This document shows, in pieces, positions 38,769-48,676 of a stretch of 64,000 nucleotides of DNA (the stretch's first letter is position 1; every line of letters begins with the position of its first letter). The stretch spans positions 1,240,001-1,304,000 of the forward strand of contig NZ_JAFEJG010000004.1 of assembly GCF_016888335.1 (NCBI RefSeq). The letters run 5' to 3'. This DNA is from Janibacter endophyticus. Its GTDB lineage: Bacteria > Actinomycetota > Actinomycetes > Actinomycetales > Dermatophilaceae. Below the pieces are notes generated by a model, which was not told where the DNA came from, did not search any database, and was given only the letters and a program-made list of their open reading frames with translations. The translations under genes were made by a program, and so were the position numbers.

Positions 38769-38836
38769 CGAAGGGGGGGGGAGGAGGGGGGGGCGCGGCG
38801 AAGGGGGGACGGCGAAGGGGGGACGCCGAAGGGGGT
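38766..38836. repeat. Cluster of four CGAAGGGG motif copies
   Basis: GCGAAGGGGG-type runs occur at about 38768, 38797, 38811 and 38827, in one orientation, spaced ~14-29 bp. The last forms one arm of the sodN terminator. Confidence 0.85.
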
Positions 38837-38867
38837 GGGTCCGGGAGATCCCGGCCCACCCCCTTCG
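38827..38867 (-). terminator. Terminator hairpin downstream of sodN
   Basis: CGAAGGGGGTGGG pairs with CCCACCCCCTTCG, with a further CCGGG/CCCGG stem inside and an AGAT loop. It starts 17 nt past the sodN stop. A U-tract is absent. Confidence 0.75.
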
Positions 38868-38883
38868 CCCGGGGCACGCGGCG

Positions 38884-39285
38884 TCAGGCCTGCTTGGTCT
38901 CCTTGAAGATCTTGTCGATCTCGTCGATCTTCGCGAGGAGCTCGTCGGCCTTGGCCTCGTCGAACTCGCCCTTGGTGCCGCTGGCGCCGGCGAGCTTGGT
39001 GGCCTCGTTGAAGAGGGTGTGCAGGTTCGGGTACTTCTCGAAGTGCGGCGGCTTGAAGTAGTCGGTCCACAGCACCCAGAGGTGGTGCTTCACGAGCTCG
39101 GAGCGCTGCTCCTTGATGAGCACCGCACGGGCGCGGAAGTCGGGGTCGTCGTTGTCGGCGACCTTCTTGATGATGGCCTTGACCGACTCGGCCTCGATGC
39201 GGGCCTGGGCGGGGTCGTAGACGCCGCACGGCAGGTCGCAGTGGGCGCTGACGGTCTCGATGGTGAAGAGGTCACGGATGCGCAT
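38884..39285 (-). CDS. sodN: Nickel superoxide dismutase
   Basis: A 133-residue NiSOD precursor. The 14-residue leader MRIRDLFTIETVSA is removed to expose the nickel hook HCDLPCGVYDP, in which His1, Cys2 and Cys6 bind nickel. The rest is the four-helix bundle, ending KIFKETKQA. A GGAAGGC-type ribosome site precedes ATG 39285. The maturation protease gene is 59 nt upstream on the same strand. Confidence 0.97.
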   Translation of the reverse strand: MRIRDLFTIETVSAHCDLPCGVYDPAQARIEAESVKAIIKKVADNDDPDFRARAVLIKEQRSELVKHHLWVLWTDYFKPPHFEKYPNLHTLFNEATKLAGASGTKGEFDEAKADELLAKIDEIDKIFKETKQA

Positions 39286-39344
39286 GTCTCGCCTTCCTGA
39301 TGGGGGACTGGGTCCATTGGCCAACCTAACGGGTCGGGGTCCGG

Positions 39345-39719
39345 TCAGTGCACCCGCCTCGGGCCCCATCTGCCCTTCCTGCGACTGATGCGCAAGAGGA
39401 CCCGGCCGCGGACCGCGTCGTCGGCCAGCGACCCGACGGTCGGGTCGAAGGAGGTCACGCCCGCGCCGGGGTTGTCGCTGTCGATCCACCACCGGGCAGG
39501 GTCGTCCGGGTCGCGTCCGGTGACGCGCTTCACGGCGCGGGGGCGGGGGCGCCCGTGGCCGTCCGCGGGCAGGTCGCAGACGACGACGTCGCCGGCGCGC
39601 ACGGCCCGTCCGAGCCGGGTGACGAGCAGCAGGTCGCCGGCGTGCAGCGTCGGCTCCATCGAGCGGCCGCTTACGCGGACGAGGGCGAAGGGGGGTCCCC
39701 CCGGCGTCGTCGGCGTCAC
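39345..39719 (-). CDS. sodX: Nickel-type superoxide dismutase maturation protease SodX
   Basis: A 124-residue signal peptidase-like (S26) enzyme starting at GTG 39719. Catalytic Ser lies in SGRSMEPTL and Lys in RAVKRVTG. It removes the NiSOD leader. Its start overlaps the stop of the secreted zincin gene (GTGA), so translation is coupled to an unrelated-looking gene. Part of the N-terminus (PPFALV) is encoded by a CCCCTTCG motif copy. Confidence 0.93.
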   Translation of the reverse strand: MTPTTPGGPPFALVRVSGRSMEPTLHAGDLLLVTRLGRAVRAGDVVVCDLPADGHGRPRPRAVKRVTGRDPDDPARWWIDSDNPGAGVTSFDPTVGSLADDAVRGRVLLRISRRKGRWGPRRVH

Positions 39720-41674
39720 CGGGCGATGAGGCCGGCCGCGGTGGTCCGGGCGCCGGAGACGTACCCGGTGCGCCGTGCCTGGACGCGGGCGTGGACCCGC
39801 TTGCCGGCGTCGCGGGAGGTGAGCCGGTAGCGCTTGCCGGTCGCGCCGGTGATCACCGTGCCGTTGCGGTACCAGGTGTAGCGATAGCTCGTGGCCGTGG
39901 GCGTCCAGGCGCCGTGGGTGATCGCGAGGGTGTGGCCCACGCGTCGGGTGCCGGTGAGCGTGGGTCGCGTCGCGAGGTACATGGGGATGCCGGTGCTCGC
40001 GCTCTTGGCGTGCTTGGTGGTGAAGCCGCTGCGCGAGGCGGTGACCCGGACGTGGAGATACCGCCCGGCGTCGGACCTCGTGGGGGTGTAGGTGGCGCGG
40101 GTGGCCCCGGAGATCGCGGTGCTGCCGCGGTACCACCGGTAGCTGTAAGAGGTCGGCGTGGGGTTCCACGTGCCGGGGCGGGCGGTGAGGAGCTGCCCGA
40201 CGCCGCGGGTGCCCGTGATCGAGGGGTTGGTGAGGGTGACGAAGGCGTCGCCGCGCACGCTCGTGATGTCGACGACGGCCTCGGTGCTCGTCGTCGAGAC
40301 GGTGCGTACGACGAGGTGCCCGTCGTAGGTGCGCACCGACCGTCCGGGGGTGAGGGCCTGGGTGTGGTCGAAGGTCCCGGAGGGGGTGGGGTCGAGCAGG
40401 ACGGTGTTGCCGTCGGGGCCGCGGCGCAGGACGCGCACGCCGGTGGACTGCTCCTGGGTGTTGTACCGGTCCCGTCCGGCCCGGGTGCGGTACTCGACCC
40501 AGTAGCGCACGCGGGTGCGGTCGTTGAGGACGGAGACGGCGCGCATCCCGGTGCGTCCGGCGAGGGGCCGCAGGGTGACCCGGGTGGTGCGCCCGACCGG
40601 CACGGACGTCGCGGCGCCGCGCTCGAGCAGGCCGAGGGAGAGGGCCTGGGGGCTGGAGAGCATCGGGCTCGGCAGGTTGGTCATGGGGGTGGTCGAGTCG
40701 TCGAAGAGGTCGGCGCTCATGATGTCCTGCCCGTCGCCGTACTCCCACTCGGTGCAGCCGGTGGGCCACCACCCGCGGCTGATCGGGGCGTCCTGGGCCT
40801 TGGTGCGGCAGGTCAGCAGGTTGCTGTGGCCGAGCGACATGTTGTGCCCGATCTCGTGGGCGAGGACGTCGGGGGAGGTGCCCTGGACGTAGGCGTACCC
40901 CGCGCTGCCGAGCCCGACCCCGATGGTCGCCTGCCCGTAGGCGCAACCGAGGCTCTCGGGGAGGAGGTCGGGGAGCACGAGGAGGAGGGTGCTGTTGGCG
41001 GTCTCGGTCCAGCCGGTGCGCTGGACGGCCTCGTCCCACAGGGCGAAGGGGTCGTCGCAGGTGTGCGCGGAGCGGTAGCGGGGGGCGATGGTCGCGACCC
41101 GCAGGCCGATGGTCTCGCGGGAGTTGTCGCGCCAGAAGCGGTCGGCGGCGGTGACCTGGGCGGTGATGGCCTCCTCGCTCGCGGGGGAGGCGGTGGCTCC
41201 CTTGGGGGTGACGTTGACGATGGTGAGGGCCCGTGCGGTGGGGTCGACCTCGGGGGGCTCGGTCGTGGCGACGACGTCGGTGACCTCGAGGGGGGCGGTG
41301 CCGGGGGAGGTGGCCTCGGCGGTCGTCGCGGCGGCGAGCTCGGCGGGGGAGTCGGCGGCGTCGGTGTCGACGGCGTCGGGGACGGCGACGTCGAGGGTGA
41401 CGGTGCTGCCGGGGGCGATGTGGGCGACGGCGTCGGTCTCGACGGGCACGAGGCGACCCTTGACGCGCAGGGCGGCGTGGGCCGGGCCGTGGGTCGCCAC
41501 GCGGGGACGCTTGTCCGGTCGGGGCTCGACGACGGTGGTCAGCAGGGTGCCGGTGAGGCGGACCTCGGGCGCGGCCGAAGGGGTGCCTGCCTGGGCTGCC
41601 GTGGGGCCGGTGACCCCGACGACGGCGGCGACGATGCCGGCGACGGTGGCGCCCAGAGCGGTGCGGACTGTCAT
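39716..41674 (-). CDS. Secreted zinc metalloprotease (zincin) with two Ig-like repeats
   Basis: A 652-residue secreted protein. The signal peptide is MTVRTALGATVAGIVAAVVG, cleaved near AQA. The catalytic motif HEIGHNMSLGHSN (HExxHxxGxxH) identifies a metzincin-type zincin, with cysteines around it (CDDPF, CAYG, CRTK, CTEW). The C-terminal ~170 residues contain two repeats of the type TGTRRVGHTLAITHGAW / YRYTWYRNG.. / RYRLTSRDAGK, which are extracellular adhesion- or wall-binding-like modules. It lies on the same strand as sodX, which overlaps its end. The substrate is unknown. Confidence 0.88.
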   Translation of the reverse strand: MTVRTALGATVAGIVAAVVGVTGPTAAQAGTPSAAPEVRLTGTLLTTVVEPRPDKRPRVATHGPAHAALRVKGRLVPVETDAVAHIAPGSTVTLDVAVPDAVDTDAADSPAELAAATTAEATSPGTAPLEVTDVVATTEPPEVDPTARALTIVNVTPKGATASPASEEAITAQVTAADRFWRDNSRETIGLRVATIAPRYRSAHTCDDPFALWDEAVQRTGWTETANSTLLLVLPDLLPESLGCAYGQATIGVGLGSAGYAYVQGTSPDVLAHEIGHNMSLGHSNLLTCRTKAQDAPISRGWWPTGCTEWEYGDGQDIMSADLFDDSTTPMTNLPSPMLSSPQALSLGLLERGAATSVPVGRTTRVTLRPLAGRTGMRAVSVLNDRTRVRYWVEYRTRAGRDRYNTQEQSTGVRVLRRGPDGNTVLLDPTPSGTFDHTQALTPGRSVRTYDGHLVVRTVSTTSTEAVVDITSVRGDAFVTLTNPSITGTRGVGQLLTARPGTWNPTPTSYSYRWYRGSTAISGATRATYTPTRSDAGRYLHVRVTASRSGFTTKHAKSASTGIPMYLATRPTLTGTRRVGHTLAITHGAWTPTATSYRYTWYRNGTVITGATGKRYRLTSRDAGKRVHARVQARRTGYVSGARTTAAGLIAR

Positions 41675-41781
41675 GCTGCCCCCTGGGGAGGATCGCGTGA
41701 CGTGGCCGCCGCCCGGAGCGGCCCTGCGCTGCTCCGGGAGCAGGCTACGCCGCGGCCGGTGGACCGGCCACCGGATCTCGC

Positions 41782-41800
41782 CGATCTTGTGCAAAGATCG
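41782..41800. promoter_or_regulatory. Inverted repeat in front of the malic enzyme gene
   Basis: CGATCTT-GTGCA-AAGATCG, 7-bp arms, ending 5 nt before the GTG start. It is a likely operator or 5' hairpin. Confidence 0.45.
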
Positions 41801-41805
41801 ACGCC

Positions 41806-42966
41806 GTGACTCAGCCCGGTACCCCTTCGTCGTACGACCTCACCGCGCCGCAGTTCGTGGCTCACGAGGGCGGCAAGGTCGAGGTACGGGCGACCAAACC
41901 CCTTCGTGACGCCCACGACCTCTCCCTGCTCTACACGCCGGGCGTGGCGGACGTGTGCCTGGCGATCGCGGAGGACCCGAGCCTGTCGCGGCGCTACACG
42001 GCGCGCAACAATACGGTCGCGGTCGTCTCGGACGGCACGGCGGTGCTGGGCCTCGGTGACATCGGCCCGCTCGGCGCGATGCCGGTCATGGAGGGCAAGG
42101 CGGTCCTCTTCAAGCACTTCGCGGGGGTCGACGCGGTGCCGATCACGCTGGAGTCGGGCTCGGTCGACGAGCTCGTCGACGCGATCGCGCGGCTGGCCCC
42201 GAGCTTCGGCGGGATCAACCTCGAGGACATCTCGGCGCCGCGGTGCTTCGACATCGAGCGCAAGCTCCGGGAGCGGCTCGACATCCCGGTCTTCCACGAC
42301 GACCAGCACGGCACGGCGATCGTCGCGCTCGCGGGCCTCATCAACGCGTGCCGCGTCGTGGGTCGTGAGCTGAGCGACCTCAAGGTCGTCGTCGGCGGCG
42401 CCGGTGCGGCCGGTGTCGCGGTGACCGAGCTCTTCATGCTCGCGGGCGTGCAGGACGTCATCGTGGCGGACTCGCGCGGCATCATCGAGCCGGGCCGGGC
42501 CGACCTCGTGGCGCACAAGGAGCGGCTTGCCGCGACGACGAACCCGCGTGGCCTGAGCGGCTCGCTCGGCGATGCGCTCGTCGGTGCCGACGTCTATGTC
42601 GGTGTCTCGGGCGGCACGGTCCCCGAGGAGCAGGTCGCCTCGATGGCGGAGGGGCCGATCATCTTCGCCCTGGCGAACCCCAACCCCGAGGTGCACCCGG
42701 ACGTCGCGCACAAGTACGCGTCGGTCGTGGCGACGGGGCGCAGCGACTTCCCGAACCAGATCAACAACGTCCTCGCCTTCCCCGGCATCTTCCGCGGGGC
42801 GCTCGACGCGGGTGGCGTGCAGATCACCGAGGAGATGAAGCTCGCGGCGGCTCGCGCGATCGCCGATCTCGTCGAGGAGCCGAAGCCCGACCTCATCATC
42901 CCCCCGGTCTTCCAGGAGGGTGTGGCCGAGGCGGTCGCGGCGGCGGTCGCCGCTCACGCCGGCTGA
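41806..42966 (+). CDS. NAD(P)-dependent malic enzyme
   Basis: A 386-residue oxidative decarboxylase of malate to pyruvate, of the short bacterial type. It has [11 protein letters not shown] at the N-terminus, [12 protein letters not shown] (divalent metal binding), [16 protein letters not shown] (nucleotide binding), [10 protein letters not shown] and [17 protein letters not shown] near the C-terminus. GTG start at 41806. It stands alone, convergent with cysN. Confidence 0.95.
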   Translation: MTQPGTPSSYDLTAPQFVAHEGGKVEVRATKPLRDAHDLSLLYTPGVADVCLAIAEDPSLSRRYTARNNTVAVVSDGTAVLGLGDIGPLGAMPVMEGKAVLFKHFAGVDAVPITLESGSVDELVDAIARLAPSFGGINLEDISAPRCFDIERKLRERLDIPVFHDDQHGTAIVALAGLINACRVVGRELSDLKVVVGGAGAAGVAVTELFMLAGVQDVIVADSRGIIEPGRADLVAHKERLAATTNPRGLSGSLGDALVGADVYVGVSGGTVPEEQVASMAEGPIIFALANPNPEVHPDVAHKYASVVATGRSDFPNQINNVLAFPGIFRGALDAGGVQITEEMKLAAARAIADLVEEPKPDLIIPPVFQEGVAEAVAAAVAAHAG

Positions 42967-42978
42967 GGACCCCAGTCG

Positions 42979-43082
42979 TGCTGGTCGAGGTGCGAGGAGC
43001 TCTGCGACGAGCCTCGAGGCCCCTCAAGCCTCTTGGTGGTCGAGGTGCGAAGGCCCTCCAGGGCCTGAGCCTCGAGACCAGC
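42979..43082. repeat. Two copies of a GGTCGAGGTGCGA palindromic repeat between convergent genes
   Basis: Copy 1 is 42981-43020 and copy 2 is 43035-43082. The second forms a long imperfect palindrome (TGGTCGAGG... / ...CCTCGAGACCA with inner AGGCCCT/AGGGCCT). It lies between the malic enzyme and cysN stops and may act as a bidirectional terminator. I have seen very similar repeats in other actinobacterial genomes (from memory, not searched). Confidence 0.85.
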
Positions 43083-43083
43083 G

Positions 43084-44370
43084 TCAGATCGAGTACTCGA
43101 GCCCGTGGGTCCCCTCGATCATCCCGGCGCCGACGGTGCCGCCGGTGGCCGGGTCGATGAGGATGAAGGATCCGGTGACCCGCTGCTCGCGGTAGGGGTC
43201 GACGACGACGGGCTGTGACAGGCGCAGCGAGACCGTGCCGATCTCGTTGAGCCCGAGCTCCTCCGCGCTACCGTCACGATCGAGCGTATTGATGTCGACC
43301 TTGGCGTTGACCCCGTCGACGATCGCGCGCACGGTGCGGGTGGTGTGCTTGAGCAGCAGCTTCTGCCGGGAGTGCAACGCACCCGTGGCCATCCAGCACA
43401 CGGTCGCAGTGAGCTCGCGGGTGACCGCGGGCGGGTGCTCGACGTCGGCGACGAGGTCGCCGCGGGAGACGTCGATGTCGCCGGCCAGGCGCAGCACGAC
43501 GGACTGCGAGGTCGTCGCGCGCTCGTGCTCCTGCCCGAGGGTGTCGATGCCGGCGATCGTGCTGCGCATGCCGCTGGGCAGGACGACGACCTCCTGCCCG
43601 ACCTCGAAGGTGCCACCCTCGACCCGGCCGGCGTAGCCGCGGTAGTCGCGGTGCTCGCCGGTCTGCGGGCGGATGACGTACTGGACGGGGAAGCGCGCGC
43701 CGGCGGATCCCCCTTCGCGCCCACGGACGCTGGCGACGGTCTCGAGGTGGGCGAGCAGGCTGCCGCCCTCGAACCACGGGGTCTCCTCGCTGGGCTCGAC
43801 GACGTTGTCGCCGATCAGGGCGCTGATGGGGAAGGCGGAGATCTCCGGCACGCCGAGCCGGTCGGTGAAGTCGCGGAAGTCCTTCTCGATCGTCTCGAAG
43901 ACGCCCTGGTCGTAGCCGACGAGGTCCATCTTGTTGACGACGAGCGCGACGTGCGGCACCTGGAGAAGCGAGAGGAGCACGGTGTGCCGGCGGGACTGCT
44001 CGGTCAGGCCGTGGCGGGCGTCGACGAGGACGAGCCCGAGGTCGGCGGTCGAGGCGCCGGTGACCATGTTGCGCGTGTACTGCGCGTGGCCGGGGGTGTC
44101 GGCGAGGATGAACTTGCGCTTGGGCGTCGCGAAGTAGCGGTAGGCGACGTCGATGGTGATGCCCTGCTCTCGCTCGCTGCGCAGGCCGTCGGTGAGCAGC
44201 GCGAGGTCGGTGTGGTCGTGGCCCTTGGCCTTGCTCGTCGCCTCGACGGCCTCGAGCTGGTCCTCGAAGATCGCCTTGGAGTCGAGCAGCAGCCGCCCGA
44301 TGAGCGTCGACTTACCGTCGTCGACGGAACCTGCGGTGGCCACGCGCAGTAGCCCGAGATCGGTACCCAT
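43084..44370 (-). CDS. cysN: Sulfate adenylyltransferase subunit 1 (CysN)
   Basis: A 428-residue GTPase of the EF-Tu type that drives ATP sulfurylase. It has GSVDDGKST (G1), ADTPGH (G3) and NKMD (G4), and beta-barrel domains after. No CysC kinase fusion is present. ATG overlaps the cysD stop (TGATG). Confidence 0.95.
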   Translation of the reverse strand: MGTDLGLLRVATAGSVDDGKSTLIGRLLLDSKAIFEDQLEAVEATSKAKGHDHTDLALLTDGLRSEREQGITIDVAYRYFATPKRKFILADTPGHAQYTRNMVTGASTADLGLVLVDARHGLTEQSRRHTVLLSLLQVPHVALVVNKMDLVGYDQGVFETIEKDFRDFTDRLGVPEISAFPISALIGDNVVEPSEETPWFEGGSLLAHLETVASVRGREGGSAGARFPVQYVIRPQTGEHRDYRGYAGRVEGGTFEVGQEVVVLPSGMRSTIAGIDTLGQEHERATTSQSVVLRLAGDIDVSRGDLVADVEHPPAVTRELTATVCWMATGALHSRQKLLLKHTTRTVRAIVDGVNAKVDINTLDRDGSAEELGLNEIGTVSLRLSQPVVVDPYREQRVTGSFILIDPATGGTVGAGMIEGTHGLEYSI

Positions 44371-45281
44371 CAGAAGTACCCCTCCTTCTTGCGGTCCTCC
44401 ATGGCGGCCTCGCTGAAGCGGTCGTCGCCACGGGTGGCGCCTCGCTCGGTGAGTCGCGCAACAGAGATCTCGTCAATGATCTGCTTGACCGTGCTGGCGT
44501 CGGAGTCCACGCACCCGGTGAGGGTGAGGTCGCCGACGGTGCGGAAGCGCACCTGCCGCTCGGTCACCTCCTCACCGGGACGAAGGGGGTTGTGCTCGCT
44601 CTCGGACAGAAGCATCCCGTCACGCTCGAAGACCCGGCGGCGGTGGGAGTAGTAGATCTCGGGGATGTCGAGCTCCTCGCGGGCGATGTACTGCCAGATG
44701 TCGAGCTCGGTCCAGTTGCTCAGCGGGAAGACGCGCATGTGCTCGCCCTCGTGGATGCGCCCGTTGTAGAGCGACCACAGCTCGGGGCGCTGGTTCTTCG
44801 GGTCCCACTGGCCGAAGTCGTCGCGGTGGGAGTAGATGCGCTCTTTGGCGCGGGCCTTCTCCTCGTCGCGGCGGCCGCCGCCGAAGGCCGCGGTGTAGCC
44901 CCGCTCCTCGATGGCGTGAAGCAGGGTGCCGATCTGCAGCCGGTTGCGCGAGGTCTTGCCGTCGTCGACGACGATGCCGTCGGCGATCGCCTGCTCGACG
45001 GAGGCGACGTGCAGCTCGATGCCGAGCCGCTCGACCCAGCGGTCGCGGGTCGCGAGCACCTCGGGGAAGTCGAAGCCGGTGTCGACCTGGAGGAGTCCGA
45101 AGGGGATCCGTGCCGGCGCGAAGGCCCGCTCTGCCAGCCGGAGCATGACAATGGAGTCCTTGCCGCCGCTGAACATCAGGACGGGGCGCTCGAGCTCTGC
45201 GGCGACCTCGCGGATGATGTGGATCGACTCGCTCTCGAGGACGTCGAGGTGCGTCAGGGCGGCCGGGGGGGCTGCGGGCAC
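44370..45281 (-). CDS. cysD: Sulfate adenylyltransferase subunit 2 (CysD)
   Basis: A 303-residue catalytic subunit that adenylates sulfate. The PP-loop SGGKDSIVML binds ATP, RRDEEKARAKERI is the family helix, and the C-terminus has TGCVDSDA. It begins at GTG 45281. The leader is only ~23 nt from a good promoter. Confidence 0.95.
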   Translation of the reverse strand: MPAAPPAALTHLDVLESESIHIIREVAAELERPVLMFSGGKDSIVMLRLAERAFAPARIPFGLLQVDTGFDFPEVLATRDRWVERLGIELHVASVEQAIADGIVVDDGKTSRNRLQIGTLLHAIEERGYTAAFGGGRRDEEKARAKERIYSHRDDFGQWDPKNQRPELWSLYNGRIHEGEHMRVFPLSNWTELDIWQYIAREELDIPEIYYSHRRRVFERDGMLLSESEHNPLRPGEEVTERQVRFRTVGDLTLTGCVDSDASTVKQIIDEISVARLTERGATRGDDRFSEAAMEDRKKEGYF

Positions 45282-45310
45282 GGTGGAACCTCTCGTCGGT
45301 GGACCGCTGA

Positions 45311-45338
45311 AGCATAACTAGTTGTTATGTATGTCCAA
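45311..45338 (-). promoter_or_regulatory. Promoter of cysDN
   Basis: On the minus strand TTGGAC (45338-45333) and TATGCT (45316-45311) are 16 bp apart. The spacer holds the AT-rich inverted repeat ATAAC-TAGTT-GTTAT (45313-45327), a likely repressor site. It is the most AT-rich spot between the divergent cysD and tviB genes. Confidence 0.7.
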
Positions 45339-45456
45339 ACCAGGTCCCAGGTGTCGGACATGAAAGCCCGCGGTGCGGTCCGTCCGTCTCACTCTCGTTA
45401 TGCTTCGGGGGGTCCCGGCAAGCGAGGGCCGCACACCCTCCTAGGAGATCAAGCAC

Positions 45457-46743
<1,287 letters not shown>

Positions 46744-46788
46744 TATCGCGTCCGTCGTGGTACCGCCTGAGGAAGAGGGAGCCTTGCC

Positions 46789-47415
46789 ATGAAGTTCGAT
46801 GCCAAGAAGCCGGCATCAGCCCTAGGGGCTGCCGCGGGTCCCGTCTACAAGTTCGCCTCGAGTCCTCGACGTGCTCGTAGAGCGGTGAAGGGACTCGCGA
46901 CCGTGAGGCGGTTTGGCGGTCGCGGAGATCATTTCAACTTTGACCCTGACGGTACCTACTCGTATGCGTCGATCTTTGTTGGAAGCTACGTCAACCTGGG
47001 GTCTGCTCCGACCCTGCTGGCAACTCGATCGACGATTCGAATCGGCAATCATGTGATGTTCGGTCCTGGAGTGACGATTCGGGGCGGGAACCATCGATAC
47101 GACATCGTTGGCCGCTTCATCGACTCAATCGGGGACGACGAGAAGCGTCCCGAGGATGACCCGGGCGTCGTCATCGAAGACGACGTGTGGGTCGGCGGGA
47201 ACGCGACCATCCTCGGTGGGGTGACAGTAGGCCGCGGCTCGATCATTGCAGCTTCAGCAGTCGTCACCAAAGACGTTCCGCGGTACAGCATCGTCGGGGG
47301 AAATCCTGCACGCGTTATCCGTGCACGCTTCACCGCTGGGCAGATCGAGGAGCATGAGCGCAGGCTAGGCCTGCAGCCGACGCGCGTTATCGGCCGCCGG
47401 GAAACTAGCTCCTGA
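46789..47415 (+). CDS. Hexapeptide-repeat (LbH) acyltransferase
   Basis: A 208-residue O-/N-acetyltransferase. The left-handed beta helix shows FGPGVTIRGGNHRYD, VIEDDVWVGGNATILGGVTV and VVTKDVPRYSIVGGNPARVI, the family's signature. The basic N-terminus is variable. It lies 45 nt after tviB and overlaps the end of the convergent wzy gene by 11 nt. Its GC content is lower than the first 45 kb. It may add an acetyl group to a capsule sugar. Confidence 0.9.
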   Translation: MKFDAKKPASALGAAAGPVYKFASSPRRARRAVKGLATVRRFGGRGDHFNFDPDGTYSYASIFVGSYVNLGSAPTLLATRSTIRIGNHVMFGPGVTIRGGNHRYDIVGRFIDSIGDDEKRPEDDPGVVIEDDVWVGGNATILGGVTVGRGSIIAASAVVTKDVPRYSIVGGNPARVIRARFTAGQIEEHERRLGLQPTRVIGRRETSS

Positions 47416-48676
47416 CGAGGCTGGAACGGGCCTTGCTCGTCCCCAGCTTGTCGCTGCGAACCTGACCGCGGTGAGTTCTCCTGCGCGCCATCACGTACAG
47501 GAGGGTGATGATCAGCACGCCAGATGCGTTGGGGAAGGTCTGAAGGAGGTGGTTGTTGGCAGGGAAGAAGAACAAGCCAACTGCAAGTTGGCCGAGTAGC
47601 AGGACAGCGAATGGGTTCAGGGTTGCGCGGCTTTCTCGCCATAGACGGGTGGCCAAGCCGCCGATGAACAGGAGCAGCAAAGGGACACCCCAGAATGTGA
47701 TGTCTGAAGCCAGCCAGGGCGCAGCCGTCTGCCAAACCTGACTGGCGCTCCAGCCGGTGGCCATCTCGGTCCGAGCGGGGTAGCTCTCAGGTGGGAGTCC
47801 ACCTGAGAATAGGCGTGTGAATCCATAGAATGTTGTCTGCCCGCCGGTCCATACGAAGGGCTGGTCGAGTGCGTGGCTGAGGCCCACATAGCCGTGAGTG
47901 AGGTAGAACATGAGGCCATCCGCGCCCCCCACCACTCGGTCTCGGAAGCCCGTGGCGGTTCCGTCCCGAGAGCCCAGGAAGTAACTGAGTGTGACGAGTC
48001 CAAACAGGGCAACGACCGCGCCCGCCCACCGAGTTCCCCGTCTGCGGTTACCTGATCGGCCCTTGACGAGCAACACGGTGAGGGTGGCAAGTAGGACCGT
48101 GCCGACGTTAACCATTGCTCCGATCAGAGTGGCTTGCACGGCGTAATAGACCATTGTCGCTAAGGACACCGACCGTAGCGTGGCCGAAAGAGAACGCCAG
48201 TACAGGGCCGTCCAAGCGAAGACGACGTACTTGGTGAAGTTCAGCATGCTGATCAGAGGCCCAAACGCGCCGCCGAGGATGCCTGCGTTGGCCTCGCCTC
48301 GAATCGCCATCAGTTTCACGCGCTCGTAGGCTGCGCCGGGTTCGAAGATGAACCGCTGAATCTCGCTGAGTGAGGTGTAGTACACAGAGATGTTGACCGT
48401 GCTGATGACCCCAAGCACGATACAAGCACCCCATAGCCACTTCTGGTTCACCTTCTCGAAGGTGTGTGGGGCTTGCTTGATCTGCGCGCCGAAAGTGTTG
48501 CCGAGAAGGAGCGCGAGGACGCATGTGAGGACGTAGCAGACCACGAAGAAATCGCGATCGGTGGGAAAGCGAACCCAGTAGAGCAGGACCGATACGACCA
48601 GAAAGGCGGCACTGGCGAGGACGGGGTAGTTTGGCCCGATCTCCTTGGCCTCTGAAGAACGGCTATCGGGCGGCAT
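47405..48676 (-). CDS. wzy: Wzy-like oligosaccharide repeat-unit polymerase
   Basis: A 423-residue protein with about 11 hydrophobic segments, such as VLASAAFLVVSVLLYWVRF, and a long loop between them (MATGWSASQVWQ region). This pattern, together with its place at the end of the operon next to a flippase gene, indicates a Wzy polymerase. Wzy proteins have no catalytic motif that can be read from sequence. Codon use and GC are clearly lower than in the flanking core genes. Confidence 0.75.
   Translation of the reverse strand: MPPDSRSSEAKEIGPNYPVLASAAFLVVSVLLYWVRFPTDRDFFVVCYVLTCVLALLLGNTFGAQIKQAPHTFEKVNQKWLWGACIVLGVISTVNISVYYTSLSEIQRFIFEPGAAYERVKLMAIRGEANAGILGGAFGPLISMLNFTKYVVFAWTALYWRSLSATLRSVSLATMVYYAVQATLIGAMVNVGTVLLATLTVLLVKGRSGNRRRGTRWAGAVVALFGLVTLSYFLGSRDGTATGFRDRVVGGADGLMFYLTHGYVGLSHALDQPFVWTGGQTTFYGFTRLFSGGLPPESYPARTEMATGWSASQVWQTAAPWLASDITFWGVPLLLLFIGGLATRLWRESRATLNPFAVLLLGQLAVGLFFFPANNHLLQTFPNASGVLIITLLYVMARRRTHRGQVRSDKLGTSKARSSLVRS

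Noticed and set aside
38766-38836. CRISPR array made of spaced G-run repeats
   Set aside because: Repeats are ~10 bp with irregular short spacers and no cas genes are present. No CRISPR is visible anywhere in the window.
43084-45281. Sulfation of the capsule by cysDN
   Set aside because: No APS kinase, sulfotransferase or link to the polysaccharide operon is seen; assimilation is the simpler reading.
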